A DNA stretch of 64,000 bases from Pseudomonas oryzihabitans (GTDB lineage Bacteria; Pseudomonadota; Gammaproteobacteria; Pseudomonadales; Pseudomonadaceae): contig NZ_VDND01000002.1 in assembly GCF_007665395.1 (NCBI RefSeq), positions 558,001 through 622,000 on the forward strand, read 5' to 3'. Each line of letters starts with the position of its first letter. Position 1 is the first letter of the stretch. This document shows positions 35,410 to 45,146 of this stretch, piece after piece. Below the pieces are notes generated by a model. That model saw only the letters and a list, made by a program, of their open reading frames with translations. It was not told the origin of the DNA and made no database searches. A program made the position numbers and the translations under genes.

Positions 35410-35934
35410 GTAGGTTGGGTTGAGACGGCTCCCCCGTCGAAGCTCAACATCAGGGCTGAGCCTCGGATTGTTGGGCTTCGCTGTGCTCAGCCCAACCTAC
35501 GGGTGCCGGCTCTTGGTGTAGGTTGGGTTGAGACGGCTTCACCGTCGAAGCCCAACATCAAGGCTGGGCCTCGGATTGTTGGGCTTCGCTGTGCTCAGCA
35601 CAACCTACGGGTGCCTGCTTTAGGCGTAGGTTGGGTTGAGACGGCTCCACCGTCGAAGCCCAACATCAAGGCTGGGCCTCGGATTGTTGGGCTTCGCTGT
35701 GCTCAGCCCAACCTACGGGTGCCGGCCCTGGGTGTAGGTTGGGTTGAGGCGGCTCCACCGTCGAAGCCCAACATCAAGGCTGAGCCTCGGGTTGTTGGGC
35801 TTCGCTGTGCTCAGCCCAACCTACGGGTGCCGGCTCTTGGTGTAGGTTGGGTTGAGACGGCTCCACCGTCGAAGCCCAACATCAGGGCTGAGCCTCGGAT
35901 TGTTGGGCTTCGCTGTGCTCAGCCCAACCTACGG
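35410..35934. repeat. Tandem array of five GTAGGTTGGG elements with exact 108-bp period
   Basis: Units start at 35410, 35518, 35626, 35734 and 35842, each exactly 108 bases apart; the last is cut at about 93 bases. Each unit is a 92-base element with nested inverted repeats, outer GTAGGTTGGGTTGAG / CTCAGCCCAACCTAC and inner CGAAGCCCAACA / TGTTGGGCTTCG, plus a 16-base spacer (GGGTGCCGGCTCTTGG-like). Because 108 is a multiple of 3, an artificial open frame runs through it. Single copies of the element occur at 42505, 47479 and 53066. Confidence 0.9.
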
Positions 35935-36773
35935 CCGTCCTCCTCCTGCAACCGCCGCAATTCCACCAGGTCATGGCTACAGAACAGCGTCAGTCCCAGA
36001 TCCTGGCGCAGGGACAATTCCCGTAGCCGAGCCTGGTTGTCCAGGCGGCTGGCGCGATCGGCTTCCATCAGCCGCTGGTAGAACCTCAGGCCAGGGGTGC
36101 AGCGGCGTTCGGGGCGGCCCATCTCGTCGCGGTAGAAGTAGGCGTCGCCCGCGTGCAGCAACCAACCCCCGTCGTGCTGGATGGCGATGCCGGCGTGACC
36201 CGGCGTGTGGCCGGGCAGGGGGATCATCAGGATCTCCGGCGGCAGGCCGGGCAGGCCGGGCAGGTCGCGCACGCTGGCGAAGCCGTGCCAGGCCTCGCCC
36301 CGGGGTTCATGGAACTGCCAATGGCGAATGCCTTGCCACTGCGCCGGACTGTAGCGACGGCGACCGATGAAGCCCTGGCGTTGCCGCTGGGCGTCCCATT
36401 CGCGCTGCAGCACATGGACCTGGGCCTGGGGAAAGTCGTCCAGTCCGCCGGCATGGTCGAAATCCAGGTGGGTCAGCACGATATGACGCACATCGCCCGG
36501 GCGGAAGCCGAGCCGGCGGATCTGCGCCAGAGCGCTGAGCTCGGGGTCGTACTGGATGCGATTCATCAGCCGGAAGAAGGGACTCAGCCGCCGCCCACGC
36601 TCCTTGAGATCGGCTTCGCCGAAGCCGGTGTCCACCAGCACCAGCCCGGCGCTGTCGGTCTCCAGCAGCAGGCAATGGCAGGCCAGGTGGGCGGCGAGGC
36701 CGCGGCTGAAACCGTCGTACAGCGACCCGCCCAGGGGGCACATGCAGCCGCAGTTGAGGTGATGGATACGCAT
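35919..36773 (-). CDS. MBL-fold metallo-hydrolase (N-acyl homoserine lactonase-like)
   Basis: A 284-residue metallo-beta-lactamase-fold enzyme. The metal motif reads THLDFDHAGG (residues 101-110), with aspartate at the second His position of the usual HxHxDH; PGHTPGHAG, LHAGDAYF and CSHD give the remaining ligands. The opening HHLNCGCMCPLGG and size are like proteins annotated as AHL lactonases, but quorum-quenching is unproven. The last residues (RLG) and stop codon are encoded by the end of the neighbouring 108-bp repeat array, so the repeat has replaced or extended the original C terminus. Confidence 0.85.
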   Translation of the reverse strand: MRIHHLNCGCMCPLGGSLYDGFSRGLAAHLACHCLLLETDSAGLVLVDTGFGEADLKERGRRLSPFFRLMNRIQYDPELSALAQIRRLGFRPGDVRHIVLTHLDFDHAGGLDDFPQAQVHVLQREWDAQRQRQGFIGRRRYSPAQWQGIRHWQFHEPRGEAWHGFASVRDLPGLPGLPPEILMIPLPGHTPGHAGIAIQHDGGWLLHAGDAYFYRDEMGRPERRCTPGLRFYQRLMEADRASRLDNQARLRELSLRQDLGLTLFCSHDLVELRRLQEEDGRRLG

Positions 36774-37094
36774 GGCGGGCTCCGCGAGGATGACCTGCGG
36801 TAGAAGAAGCCAGGGCCGGCAAAGTTCGAGCGTAGCGGCGGTTGCCTCGCACGCTATCTAGGCCTGGTTCGACACAGGGGCTCGTGCCAGAGCGGCGGTC
36901 CGACGGAGCAGGAGGCCAGGCTTCCAGCCAGGGAGCGGACGCTGCCCAGGCGCAGCCGGAGCTTGACCCAGTGCGGATTTGCACCGGGCTGCGCCGCCAG
37001 CGGCTGAACCCAGGGCCTTCCGCGCTGACCAAGCTAGGATCGCCAGCGGACCGGCTCTGCCGCCCTGGCCCGCCCAGCGCAGACGGAGCCTTCC

Positions 37095-38054
37095 ATGCCC
37101 ATAGCCTTTCCCCGCCGTTCCCTCCTGGCCACCGGCCTGTCCCTTGGCCTGCTCGCCGCCGGTTCCGCCCAGGCGGCCGACTGGTGCGCCAGCAAGCCGG
37201 TGAAGTTCGCCGGGGTGAACTGGGAGAGTGGCATGCTGCTCACCGAGCTGATGGGCTTCGTCCTGCAGCATGGCTACGGCTGCACCATCGACAGCATTCC
37301 CGGCAACTCCATCACCCTGGAGCAGGCCCTGGGCAACGATGACATCCAGGTATTCGCCGAGGAGTGGATCGGCCGCAGCGAGGCCTGGAACAAGGCCGCC
37401 GCCGCCGGCAAGGTGGTCGGCGTGGGTGCGCCCATCGAGGGGGCCACCGAAGGCTGGTATGTGCCGCGCTACCTGGTGGAAGGCGAGGGCGCCAAGGCGC
37501 CCAAGCTGAAGAGCATCGCCGACCTGGGCCAGTACGCCGAGCTGTTCCGCGATCCGGAAGAGCCGGGCAAGGGCCGCTTCTACAACTGTCCGGCCGGCTG
37601 GACCTGCGAGCTGGAAAACACCCAGATGCTGCAGAGCTACGGCTTGACCGACAAGTACACCAACTTCCGCCCCGGCACCGGGCCGGCGCTGGATGCGGCT
37701 ATCGTCTCGGCCACCAAGCGCAAGCAGCCGATCCTCACCTACTACTGGTCGCCGACACCGCTGCTGGGGCGGGTCGACATGGTCCAGCTCAAGCCGCGCG
37801 ACGGCGAAGCCAAGCGCATCCAGGTGCAGGCCGGGCTGTCCAAGCCCTTCCACGATGGCGCCCCCGAACTGGTCGCCGTGTTGAGCCGAGTCAACGTGCC
37901 CATCGAGCTGCTCAACCGTACCCTGGCCGAGCAGGCCGAAGCCAAGCAGGACGCGCCCGCCGCCGCCAAGGCGCTGCTCAAGGCCCACCCCGAACTCTGG
38001 CAGGCCTGGGTGACCGACGCGGCGGCGCGCAGCAAGATCCAGGCGGCGCTCTAG
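37095..38054 (+). CDS. ABC binding protein, glycine betaine/proline type
   Basis: A 319-residue periplasmic receptor with a signal peptide (LLATGLSLGLLAAGSAQA) and an OpuAC-type fold. Tryptophans in WESGM, EEWIGR, EGWY and GWTCELE are suited to cation-pi binding of a quaternary amine. It is followed 1 base later by the permease and then the ATPase, forming a complete betaine/choline/carnitine-type importer. The 320 bases upstream (36774-37094) contain no gene; no confident promoter is visible. Confidence 0.9.
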   Translation: MPIAFPRRSLLATGLSLGLLAAGSAQAADWCASKPVKFAGVNWESGMLLTELMGFVLQHGYGCTIDSIPGNSITLEQALGNDDIQVFAEEWIGRSEAWNKAAAAGKVVGVGAPIEGATEGWYVPRYLVEGEGAKAPKLKSIADLGQYAELFRDPEEPGKGRFYNCPAGWTCELENTQMLQSYGLTDKYTNFRPGTGPALDAAIVSATKRKQPILTYYWSPTPLLGRVDMVQLKPRDGEAKRIQVQAGLSKPFHDGAPELVAVLSRVNVPIELLNRTLAEQAEAKQDAPAAAKALLKAHPELWQAWVTDAAARSKIQAAL

Positions 38055-38055
38055 G

Positions 38056-38907
38056 ATGTTTCCCGAGAGCCTGACCTTTTCCTTCGCCGATGCGGTGAAC
38101 CGTGGCGTCGACTGGCTGGTGACCCGCTACGGCGATGTCTTCCGCGCCATCTCCGACACCCTGCTGCAGGCCATCGTCTGGCTCGAAGGCCTGCTGCGCG
38201 GCACGCCCTGGTGGGCCATCCTGCTGATCGTCGCGGCCCTGGCCGGCCACGCGACCCGCCGGGTAGTACCGACGCTGGCGATCACCGGCCTGCTGTTCCT
38301 GGTGGGCGCCCTGGGGCTGTGGGACAAGCTGATGCAGACCCTGGCCTTGGTGCTGGTGGCCACCGCCATCGCCGTGGTCATCGGCGTGCCCCTGGGAATC
38401 CTTTGCGCCCGTAGTCCGCGGTTGCGGCTGGTGCTGATGCCGCTGCTGGACATCATGCAGACCATGCCCAGCTTTGTGTACCTGATCCCGGTGCTGATGC
38501 TGTTCGGCCTGGGCAAGGTACCGGCGATCTTCGCCACGGTGATCTATGCCGCGCCGCCCTTGATTCGCCTCACCGACCTGGGCATCCGCCAGGTCGACCG
38601 CGAGGTGATGGAAGCGGTCAACGCCTTCGGCGCCAGTCGCTGGCAGCAGCTGTTCGGCGTACAGCTGCCACTGGCGCTGCCGAGCATCATGGCCGGCATC
38701 AACCAGACCACCATGATGGCGCTGTCGATGGTGGTGATCGCCTCCATGATCGGCGCCCGCGGCCTCGGCGAAGAGGTGCTGGTGGGCATCCAGACCCTGG
38801 ACGTGGGCAAGGGCCTGCAGGCGGGCCTGGCCATCGTCATCCTCGCCGTGGTCATCGACCGCATCACCCAGGCCTATGGTCGCCAGCGCCACGAGGTGGA
38901 GCGATGA
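38056..38907 (+). CDS. Betaine-type ABC transporter permease (ProW-like)
   Basis: A 283-residue inner-membrane subunit with a long N-terminal region before the transport core, as in ProW. The core contains PLGILCARSPRLRLVLMPLL, DIMQTMPSFVYLIPVLMLFG and the coupling loop VMEAVNAFGASRWQQLFGVQ, followed by MVVIASMIGARGLGEEVL. The ATPase start overlaps its stop by 4 bases. Confidence 0.93.
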   Translation: MFPESLTFSFADAVNRGVDWLVTRYGDVFRAISDTLLQAIVWLEGLLRGTPWWAILLIVAALAGHATRRVVPTLAITGLLFLVGALGLWDKLMQTLALVLVATAIAVVIGVPLGILCARSPRLRLVLMPLLDIMQTMPSFVYLIPVLMLFGLGKVPAIFATVIYAAPPLIRLTDLGIRQVDREVMEAVNAFGASRWQQLFGVQLPLALPSIMAGINQTTMMALSMVVIASMIGARGLGEEVLVGIQTLDVGKGLQAGLAIVILAVVIDRITQAYGRQRHEVER

Positions 38908-39719
38908 AGATCGTCGTCGAGCGGGTCTCCAAGATCTTCGGCAAGCGCGAACAGGCGGCCCTGGCGCTGCTGCGCGAGGGGCACGACAAGACCGAGATCC
39001 TCGCCCGCACCGGTTGCGTGGTGGGGGTGGACGATCTCTCCCTGGAGATCGCCGAGGGCGAGATCTTCGTCATCATGGGCCTCTCCGGGTCCGGCAAGTC
39101 GACCCTGGTGCGCCACCTCAACCGGCTGATCGACCCGAGCAGCGGGCGCATCCTCATCGACGGCCAGGACATCCTCCAGCTGCCGCTGCCGGCGCTGCGC
39201 GAGCTGCGCCGCCAACGCATCAGCATGGTGTTCCAGAGCTTCGGCCTGTTGCCGCACCGCCGGGTGCTCGATAACGTCGCCTACGGCCTCAAGGTCCGGG
39301 GCGAGCCCAAGGCGGTCTGTCGCGAGCACGCGCTGCACTGGCTGGAGGTGGTTGGCCTGAGTGGCTATGAGCGCAAGTGGCCGCACCAGCTCTCCGGGGG
39401 CATGCGCCAGCGCGTCGGCCTGGCGCGGGCCCTGGCGGCGGATACCGAGATCATCCTGATGGACGAGGCCTTTTCCGCCCTCGATCCGCTGATTCGCGCC
39501 GAGATGCAGGAGCAACTGTTGGAGTTGCAACAGCGCCTGCACAAGACCATCGTCTTCATCACCCACGACCTGGACGAGGCGCTGCGCCTGGGCAATCGCA
39601 TCGCCATCCTGCGCGACGGGCGCCTGGTGCAGGTGGGCACGCCGGCGGACATCCTCGGCCAGCCGGCCGACGACTACGTGGCGCGCTTCGTCCAGCGGCG
39701 GAACGTTGCGACAGTTTGA
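38904..39719 (+). CDS. Betaine-type ABC transporter ATP-binding protein (ProV-like)
   Basis: A 271-residue ATPase with the ProV-specific N-terminal insertion (ALALLREGHDKTEILARTG), Walker A GLSGSGKST, signature LSGGMRQRV and Walker B IILMDEAFSALD. It ends at the ATPase domain; the CBS pair that senses ionic strength in ProV/OpuA is absent, so this system is more likely a catabolic importer than an osmotic one. It is the last gene of the three-gene operon. Confidence 0.93.
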   Translation: MKIVVERVSKIFGKREQAALALLREGHDKTEILARTGCVVGVDDLSLEIAEGEIFVIMGLSGSGKSTLVRHLNRLIDPSSGRILIDGQDILQLPLPALRELRRQRISMVFQSFGLLPHRRVLDNVAYGLKVRGEPKAVCREHALHWLEVVGLSGYERKWPHQLSGGMRQRVGLARALAADTEIILMDEAFSALDPLIRAEMQEQLLELQQRLHKTIVFITHDLDEALRLGNRIAILRDGRLVQVGTPADILGQPADDYVARFVQRRNVATV

Positions 39720-39832
39720 AACAATTGCGGCAGGGCCCTTCACGAGCATTTCACGGGGCCAAGGCTCTGATGCTGAGACCCCTGGCCTGACCTCGCATCG
39801 GGCCTTTTCCCTCCTACCGGAACCGCGCCGCA

Positions 39833-40585
39833 ATGGACTATCTGCTACAACTCGCCGCCGACCCCACCGTCTGGATCGCCCTGGCCACCCTGATCGTGAT
39901 GGAAGTGGTGCTCGGCATCGACAACCTGATCTTCATCTCCATCCTCACCAACAAGCTGCCCGCCCAGCAACAGCAGAAGGCCCGCCGCATCGGCATCGGC
40001 CTGGCACTGATCATGCGCCTGGGTCTGCTCGGCACCGTGGCCTGGATCGTCCAGCTCACCGAACCCGTCATCGAGGTGTTCGGCCAGAGCTTTTCCTGGA
40101 AGGACCTGATCCTCATCGCCGGTGGCCTGTTCCTGCTGTGGAAGGCGACCAAGGAGATCCATCACAACGTCGACCCCGAGCCGGATAGCGCCCTGAGCAA
40201 GGGCGGCGAGGTGGCGACCCTGGGCTTCGGTTCGGCCATCGTGCAGATCCTGCTGCTGGACCTGGTGTTCTCGGTGGACAGCATCATCACCGCGGTGGGC
40301 ATGACCGAACACCTGCCGGTGATGGTGATCGCCGTGGTGGTGGCGGTGACCGTCATGTTGCTGGCGGCGGATCCCCTGGCCAGGTTCATCAACGACAACC
40401 CCACCGTCGTGATGCTGGCGCTGGGCTTCCTGATCATGATCGGCATGACCCTGATCGCCGAAGGCTTCGGCGCCCACGTGCCCAAGGGCTACATCTATGC
40501 GGCCATGGCCTTCTCCGCACTGATCGAGGGCTTGAACATGCTGTCGCGACGCGCCAAGCGTCGCCAGCAGGCGGCCGGCAAGTGA
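39833..40585 (+). CDS. TerC family integral membrane protein
   Basis: A 250-residue inner-membrane protein with seven hydrophobic segments and the two family motifs [20 protein letters not shown] and [17 protein letters not shown], whose acidic residues are thought to bind metal. TerC relatives are linked to tellurite resistance and manganese export. The short tail is basic ([12 protein letters not shown]). It is a single gene 113 bases after the ABC operon. Confidence 0.9.
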   Translation: MDYLLQLAADPTVWIALATLIVMEVVLGIDNLIFISILTNKLPAQQQQKARRIGIGLALIMRLGLLGTVAWIVQLTEPVIEVFGQSFSWKDLILIAGGLFLLWKATKEIHHNVDPEPDSALSKGGEVATLGFGSAIVQILLLDLVFSVDSIITAVGMTEHLPVMVIAVVVAVTVMLLAADPLARFINDNPTVVMLALGFLIMIGMTLIAEGFGAHVPKGYIYAAMAFSALIEGLNMLSRRAKRRQQAAGK

Positions 40586-40704
40586 GCGCAGGCGTGCCAG
40601 AAGGCTTTGTTACATTCCGGCACGCCTATTGCTAAAGAAATTAGGCACTATCCCGTTATCTATCTGTCATAGCAGCGTCACACGTGAGGTCTACAACCTA
40701 AGAC

Positions 40705-40929
40705 ATGAACATTCAAACCCAAGCGCAAAACGCCATGCATGCCCTCAGCGCCGCCTTCGCGCCGATGAGCTGCGTCATCGACGCTCCCAGCAAGCGTGGT
40801 TTCTCCTTCATCGTCGTCAACGAGCATGGCGTGGCCAAGCACACCCGCCGGATCTACCGCGACGAATACAGCAACCCGAGCCGCCTGCAGGCCATCATCG
40901 ACAGCACCCGCCTGGCCATCGCCGGCTGA
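40705..40929 (+). CDS. Small conserved-looking cytoplasmic protein
   Basis: A 74-residue soluble protein without membrane segments. The composition and codon use are normal for the genome. The central part, SKRGFSFIVVNEHGVAKHTRRIY, looks like a small beta-rich domain. It has no recognisable family. The leader GTGAGGTCTACAACCTAAGAC is weak, and the gene stands alone before the convergent atoE. Confidence 0.65.
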   Translation: MNIQTQAQNAMHALSAAFAPMSCVIDAPSKRGFSFIVVNEHGVAKHTRRIYRDEYSNPSRLQAIIDSTRLAIAG

Positions 40930-40985
40930 GATTCAGCCGGCTCCCGCTTTACCCCTCCCGCTTCAGCGTCTGCGCCCCACCCGAG

Positions 40986-42407
40986 CTACGGGTGTACCGG
41001 CGGCAGATAGGCCAACGTTCCCCCCAACAGCCACAGCAGCACCAGCACCAGGGGTGCATGGACCAGCAGCTGCACGAAGGAAAAGCCGACCAGGTCGCGC
41101 GCCTTCAGCCCCAGCACGCCCAGCAGCGGCAGCATGTAGAACGGATTGATCAGATTCGGCAGCGCCTCGGCGGCGTTGTAGATCTGCACCGCCCAGCCCA
41201 GGTGATACTGCAGGTCGTTGGCCACCTGCATCACGTAGGGCGCCTCGATGATCCATTTGCCCCCGCCCGAGGGGATGAAGAAGCCCAGCAGCGCCGAATA
41301 GACCCCCATCAGCAGGGCGAAGGTGTCGTGGGTGGCGATCTGGGTGAAGAATGCCGCGATATGGTGCGCCAGCGTCTGGCCGTCGGCGCCAGTGACCTTG
41401 GTCAGGATGGCGGCGATGGAGCCGTACAGCGGAAACTGGATCAGCACTCCGGTGGTGGCCGGCACGGCGCGGGCCACGGCGTCGAGGAAGTGCCGCGGTC
41501 GCCAGTGCAGCAGGGCGCCCAGGGTGATGAACAGCAGGTTGTAGGTGTTCAGCCCGGAGATGGCCTCGATGGCCGGTTTGCTGGCGAATTCCTGCACCAG
41601 CCATCCGGCGGCGAGCAGCACCAGCAGGATGATCAGCACCGGGCTGTATTCCAGCCATTCCCCCGGACGGGTCGGCTTCGCGGCCGGCTTGGGCGCCGGG
41701 GTGACGTCGACGCCGCAGGCGCGGGCGTCACGGGCGCTGTCCGGCCCCGGTGCCGTGACATAGGCGATCACCGCCGAGACCACCAGCAGCACCAGCAGCA
41801 GGGCGCCGGATTGCCAGAGGAACAGCGTCTGGCTGAAGGGAATCACCCCGGTGATGGCCAGGATCGATGGCGGCAGGCTGGCCGGATTGGCCTGCAACTG
41901 CGCCGCCGAGGACGACAGCCCCAGCGCCCAGACCGCGCCCAGGCCCAGGTAGGCGGCGGCACCGGCGGCGCGGTAGTCCATCTTGAGTTCTTCGCGGCGC
42001 GCCAGGGCGCGCACCAGCAGGCCGCCGAACACCAGGCTCAGGCCCCAGTTGAGCAGGGAGGCGAGCATGGCCACCAGGGCCACCCAGCACACCGCGCCAC
42101 GTCCGGTACGGGGCACCCGCGCCAGGCGCTCGATCAGCCGCGCCGCCGGCCCGGAGCTGGCTACCACGTAGCCGCCGATGACCACGAAGGCCATCTGCAT
42201 GGTGAAGGGAATCAGACTCCAGAAGCCGTCGCCGAAGGCCTTGGCGGTCTTGGCCGCCGGCGCGCCCATGCCGAGGGCGGCCAGGGCCACCACGGCCACG
42301 GCGAGCACGGCGAACACCCAGGAATCGGGAAACCAGCGCTCGGCCCAGTTGGAACAGGCCAGGGCGAAGCGCGCGCTGCGCGAATCGCGGGAAGGGGTTG
42401 AGCTCAT
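40986..42407 (-). CDS. atoE: Short-chain fatty acid/acetoacetate transporter AtoE
   Basis: A 473-residue inner-membrane protein of the AtoE family with about 11-12 hydrophobic segments. Characteristic stretches are FVIGGYVVASSGPAARLIERLA near residues 75-96 and GFFIPSGGGKWIIEAPYVMQ in the second half. It brings short-chain fatty acids or acetoacetate into the cell, feeding the CoA-transferase and thiolase encoded just upstream in the same direction. It has its own leader with two CA motifs and is separated from atoB by a hairpin repeat, so it may have its own promoter. Confidence 0.9.
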   Translation of the reverse strand: MSSTPSRDSRSARFALACSNWAERWFPDSWVFAVLAVAVVALAALGMGAPAAKTAKAFGDGFWSLIPFTMQMAFVVIGGYVVASSGPAARLIERLARVPRTGRGAVCWVALVAMLASLLNWGLSLVFGGLLVRALARREELKMDYRAAGAAAYLGLGAVWALGLSSSAAQLQANPASLPPSILAITGVIPFSQTLFLWQSGALLLVLLVVSAVIAYVTAPGPDSARDARACGVDVTPAPKPAAKPTRPGEWLEYSPVLIILLVLLAAGWLVQEFASKPAIEAISGLNTYNLLFITLGALLHWRPRHFLDAVARAVPATTGVLIQFPLYGSIAAILTKVTGADGQTLAHHIAAFFTQIATHDTFALLMGVYSALLGFFIPSGGGKWIIEAPYVMQVANDLQYHLGWAVQIYNAAEALPNLINPFYMLPLLGVLGLKARDLVGFSFVQLLVHAPLVLVLLWLLGGTLAYLPPVHP

Positions 42408-42418
42408 GGTGGATCCTT

Positions 42419-42429
42419 TTGTTGTTGTT
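42419..42429 (-). promoter_or_regulatory. Double Crc/Hfq CA motif upstream of atoE
   Basis: On the minus strand the bases read AACAACAACAA, two overlapping AANAANAA matches, directly before the AAGGATCC ribosome-binding region of atoE. Confidence 0.7.
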
Positions 42430-42504
42430 CTTTAGGGGATAAACAAACGTAGGGTGGAAAACGGCGCAGCCTTTTCCACGCGTTGGGACTTTGCGCATCG
42501 AGAC

Positions 42505-42595
42505 GTAGGTTGGGTTGAGACAGCTCCATCGTCGAAGCCCAACATGAGGGGCTAGGTCGGGATCGTTGGGCTTCGCTGTGCTCAGCCCAACCTAC
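42505..42595. repeat. Single GTAGGTTGGG hairpin element between atoB and atoE
   Basis: A 91-base copy with outer arms GTAGGTTGGGTTGAG / CTCAGCCCAACCTAC and inner CGAAGCCCAACAT / GTTGGGCTTCG, ending 6 bases before the atoB stop. A GTGGAAAACGGCGCAGCC repeat at 42453-42480 precedes it. Confidence 0.85.
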
Positions 42596-42601
42596 GGGTG
42601 G

Positions 42602-43783
42602 CTACCGCCGCTCCACCGCCAGGGCCACACCCTGACCACCGCCGATGCACAGGGTCGCCAGACCCCGGCGTCCCTCGCGGCGGCGTAATTCGTGGAGCAG
42701 GGTCACCAGTACGCGGCAACCCGAGGCACCGATAGGATGGCCCAGGGCGATGGCGCCGCCGTTGACGTTGACCCTGTCATCATCCCAACCTAGCTCCTGG
42801 CCCACGGCCAGGGCCTGGGCGGCGAAGGCTTCGTTGGCCTCGATTAGGTCCAGGTCAGCCAGCTGCCAGCCGGCTTTCTCCAGCGTCTTGCGGGTCGCCG
42901 AGACCGGGCCGATGCCCATGATCGCCGGGTCCACCCCGGCGCTGGCATAGGCGGCGATATGGGCCAGCGGCGTCAGGCCCAGGGCGGCGGCCTTGGCCGC
43001 GCTCATCACCAGCACCGCGGCAGCGCCGTCGTTGAGGCTGGAGGCGTTGCCGGCGGTGACGCTGCCGTCCTTGGCGAAGGCCGGCCGCAGCCGGGCCAGG
43101 CCTTCGGCGGTGGTGTCGGCGCGGATGCCTTCGTCGGTGGCGAACGCCAGGGGCTCGCCCTTGCGCTGGGGGATGAGCACCGGGGTGATCTCCTCGCGGA
43201 AACGCCCGGATTCCACCGCCGCCGCCGCGCGCTGCTGGGAGCGGGCGGCGAAGGCGTCCTGGGCCTCGCGGCTGATCTGGTACTTCTCCACCAGGTTCTC
43301 CGCGGTCTGGCCCATGTGGTAGTCGTTGAAGGCATCCCACAGCCCATCGCTGATCATGGAATCGACCAGCTCGGCATGGCCCAGGCGCAGGCCGCTGCGC
43401 ACCTTGGGCAAGACATAGGGCGCCAGGCTCATGTTCTCCATGCCACCGGCGATGACGATCTCGGCGTCGCCGCAGCGGATCGCCTGGACCGCCAGCTGCA
43501 CCGCCTTGAGCCCGGAGCCGCAGACCTTGTTCAGGGTCAGGGCCGGTACCTCGTGGGGCAGGCCAGCCTTGACCGCCGCCTGGCGGGCGGGATTCTGGCC
43601 GGCGCCGGCGGTGAGCACCTGGCCGAGGATGACCTCATCCACCTGCGCCGGAGCCACGCCGGTCTGCTCCAGCAGGGCGCGGATGACGGTGGCGCCCAGT
43701 TCCACCGCAGGGACATTGGCCAGGGAGCCCTGGAAGCTGCCGACCGCGGTACGGGTGGCGGCGACGATGACGACGTCTTGCAT
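42602..43783 (-). CDS. atoB: Acetyl-CoA acetyltransferase (thiolase) AtoB
   Basis: A 393-residue thiolase II that splits acetoacetyl-CoA into two acetyl-CoA. It has the nucleophilic cysteine in [13 protein letters not shown] (about residue 88), [17 protein letters not shown] with the catalytic histidine, and [14 protein letters not shown] with the second cysteine. Its length is typical. It follows the CoA-transferase B subunit by 14 bases in the 3-hydroxybutyrate operon, with a GGGAG ribosome-binding site. Confidence 0.95.
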   Translation of the reverse strand: MQDVVIVAATRTAVGSFQGSLANVPAVELGATVIRALLEQTGVAPAQVDEVILGQVLTAGAGQNPARQAAVKAGLPHEVPALTLNKVCGSGLKAVQLAVQAIRCGDAEIVIAGGMENMSLAPYVLPKVRSGLRLGHAELVDSMISDGLWDAFNDYHMGQTAENLVEKYQISREAQDAFAARSQQRAAAAVESGRFREEITPVLIPQRKGEPLAFATDEGIRADTTAEGLARLRPAFAKDGSVTAGNASSLNDGAAAVLVMSAAKAAALGLTPLAHIAAYASAGVDPAIMGIGPVSATRKTLEKAGWQLADLDLIEANEAFAAQALAVGQELGWDDDRVNVNGGAIALGHPIGASGCRVLVTLLHELRRREGRRGLATLCIGGGQGVALAVERR

Positions 43784-43797
43784 GACTAGGTCTCCCT

Positions 43798-44424
43798 TCA
43801 GGCCTGGATGGGGGCGCCGGTGGCGGCGCGCAGTTCATCGAGGCTGACGCCTTCGGCCAGCTCCACCAGCTGGAGGCCGCCCTCAGCGACCTCCAGCACG
43901 GCCAGGTCGGTGATGATCAGGTCGACCACGCCGACGCCGGTCAGCGGCAGGTCGCAGGCCGGCAGGATCTTGTGGGCGCCCTTGGCGGTGTGCTCCATCA
44001 GCACCACCACGCGCTGCACGCCGGCCACCAGGTCCATGGCGCCGCCCATGCCCTTGACCATCTTGCCGGGGATCATCCAGTTGGCCAGGTCGCCTTTTTC
44101 CGACACCTGCATGGCGCCGAGGATGGCCAGGTTCACATGGCCGCCGCGGATCATGCCGAAGCTGGCGGCGCTGTCGAAATAGCTGCTGCCGGGCAGGGCG
44201 GTGACGGTCTGCTTGCCGGCGTTGATCAGGTCCGGATCGACCGTCTCGGCGGTGGGGAAGGGACCGATGCCGAGCAGGCCGTTTTCCGATTGCAGCCAGA
44301 CGTCCATGCCGGCGGGGATGTAGTTGGCGACGAGGGTCGGCAAGCCGATGCCGAGGTTGACGTAGAAGCCGTCCTGCAGCTCCCGGGCGGCGCGTTGCGC
44401 CATCTGTTCGCGGGTCCAGGCCAT
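43798..44424 (-). CDS. atoA: 3-oxoacid CoA-transferase subunit B
   Basis: A 208-residue beta subunit of acetoacetate:succinyl-CoA (or acetyl-CoA) transferase. The catalytic glutamate lies in [36 protein letters not shown] is the family N terminus. It corresponds to Pseudomonas DhcB/AtoA/ScoB. Its ribosome-binding site (GAGGAGAAG) is inside the end of the A-subunit gene, 1 base away, so the pair is translated together. Confidence 0.93.
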   Translation of the reverse strand: MAWTREQMAQRAARELQDGFYVNLGIGLPTLVANYIPAGMDVWLQSENGLLGIGPFPTAETVDPDLINAGKQTVTALPGSSYFDSAASFGMIRGGHVNLAILGAMQVSEKGDLANWMIPGKMVKGMGGAMDLVAGVQRVVVLMEHTAKGAHKILPACDLPLTGVGVVDLIITDLAVLEVAEGGLQLVELAEGVSLDELRAATGAPIQA

Positions 44425-44425
44425 C

Positions 44426-45127
44426 TTACTTCTCCTCGCTCAGGGTGCGTTTTTCGATGCGTTTCTCGGGGGTAGCGTTGACCACCAGGCGCTGTACGAA
44501 GATGCCGGGCAGGTGGATCTGGTCCGGATCCAGCTCGCCCACTTCCACCAGCTCTTCCACCTCGGCCACGCAGACCCGACCGGCCATGGCGCACAGCGGA
44601 TTGAAGTTGCGCGCGGTCTTGTTGAAGACCAGGTTGCCGGCCTTGTCGGCGCGCTGCGCCTTGACCAGGGCCACGTCGGCGGTCAGCGCCAGCTCCATCA
44701 CATGGGGCTGGCCATTGAAGTCGCGTACCTCCTTGCCCTCGGCCACCAGGGTGCCGTAGCCGGTGCGGGTATAGAACGCCGGGATGCCCGCGCCACCAGC
44801 GCGCAGCTTCTCGGCCAGGGTGCCCTGGGGGGTGAATTCCAGTTCCAGTTCGCCGGCCAGGTACTGGCGCTCGAATTCCTTGTTCTCGCCCACGTAGGAG
44901 GAAATCATCTTGCGGATCTGCCGGGTCTCCAGCAGCTGGCCGAGGCCGAAGCCGTCCACCCCGGCGTTGTTGCTGATGGCGGTCAGCTCGCGGGCGCCGG
45001 TGTCGCGCAGCGCGGCGATCAGTGCCTCGGGGATGCCGCAGAGGCCGAAGCCACCCACGGCCAGGGTGATGCCGTCGCGCACCAGCCCGTCGAGGGCGGC
45101 CGCGGCGTTGGGATAGAGCTTGTTCAT
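44426..45127 (-). CDS. atoD: 3-oxoacid CoA-transferase subunit A
   Basis: A 233-residue alpha subunit (DhcA/AtoD/ScoA type). It shows [16 protein letters not shown] for CoA binding and the long [20 protein letters not shown] region typical of subunit A. With subunit B it activates acetoacetate to acetoacetyl-CoA. The ATG at 45127 removes 27 doubtful upstream codons and restores the normal N terminus, [12 protein letters not shown]. Confidence 0.93.
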   Translation of the reverse strand: MNKLYPNAAAALDGLVRDGITLAVGGFGLCGIPEALIAALRDTGARELTAISNNAGVDGFGLGQLLETRQIRKMISSYVGENKEFERQYLAGELELEFTPQGTLAEKLRAGGAGIPAFYTRTGYGTLVAEGKEVRDFNGQPHVMELALTADVALVKAQRADKAGNLVFNKTARNFNPLCAMAGRVCVAEVEELVEVGELDPDQIHLPGIFVQRLVVNATPEKRIEKRTLSEEK

Positions 45128-45146
45128 GGGTAGATCCTCGGGTCGA

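Noticed and set aside
35410..35934. Possible CRISPR array
   Set aside because: Units are 108 bases with internal palindromes and no variable spacers; no cas genes nearby.
35320..36081. 253-residue open frame with a 36-residue protein repeat (VGWVETAPPSKPN...)
   Set aside because: It is the translation of the 108-bp hairpin array; the period is a multiple of 3, and the frame then continues antisense through the MBL-fold gene.
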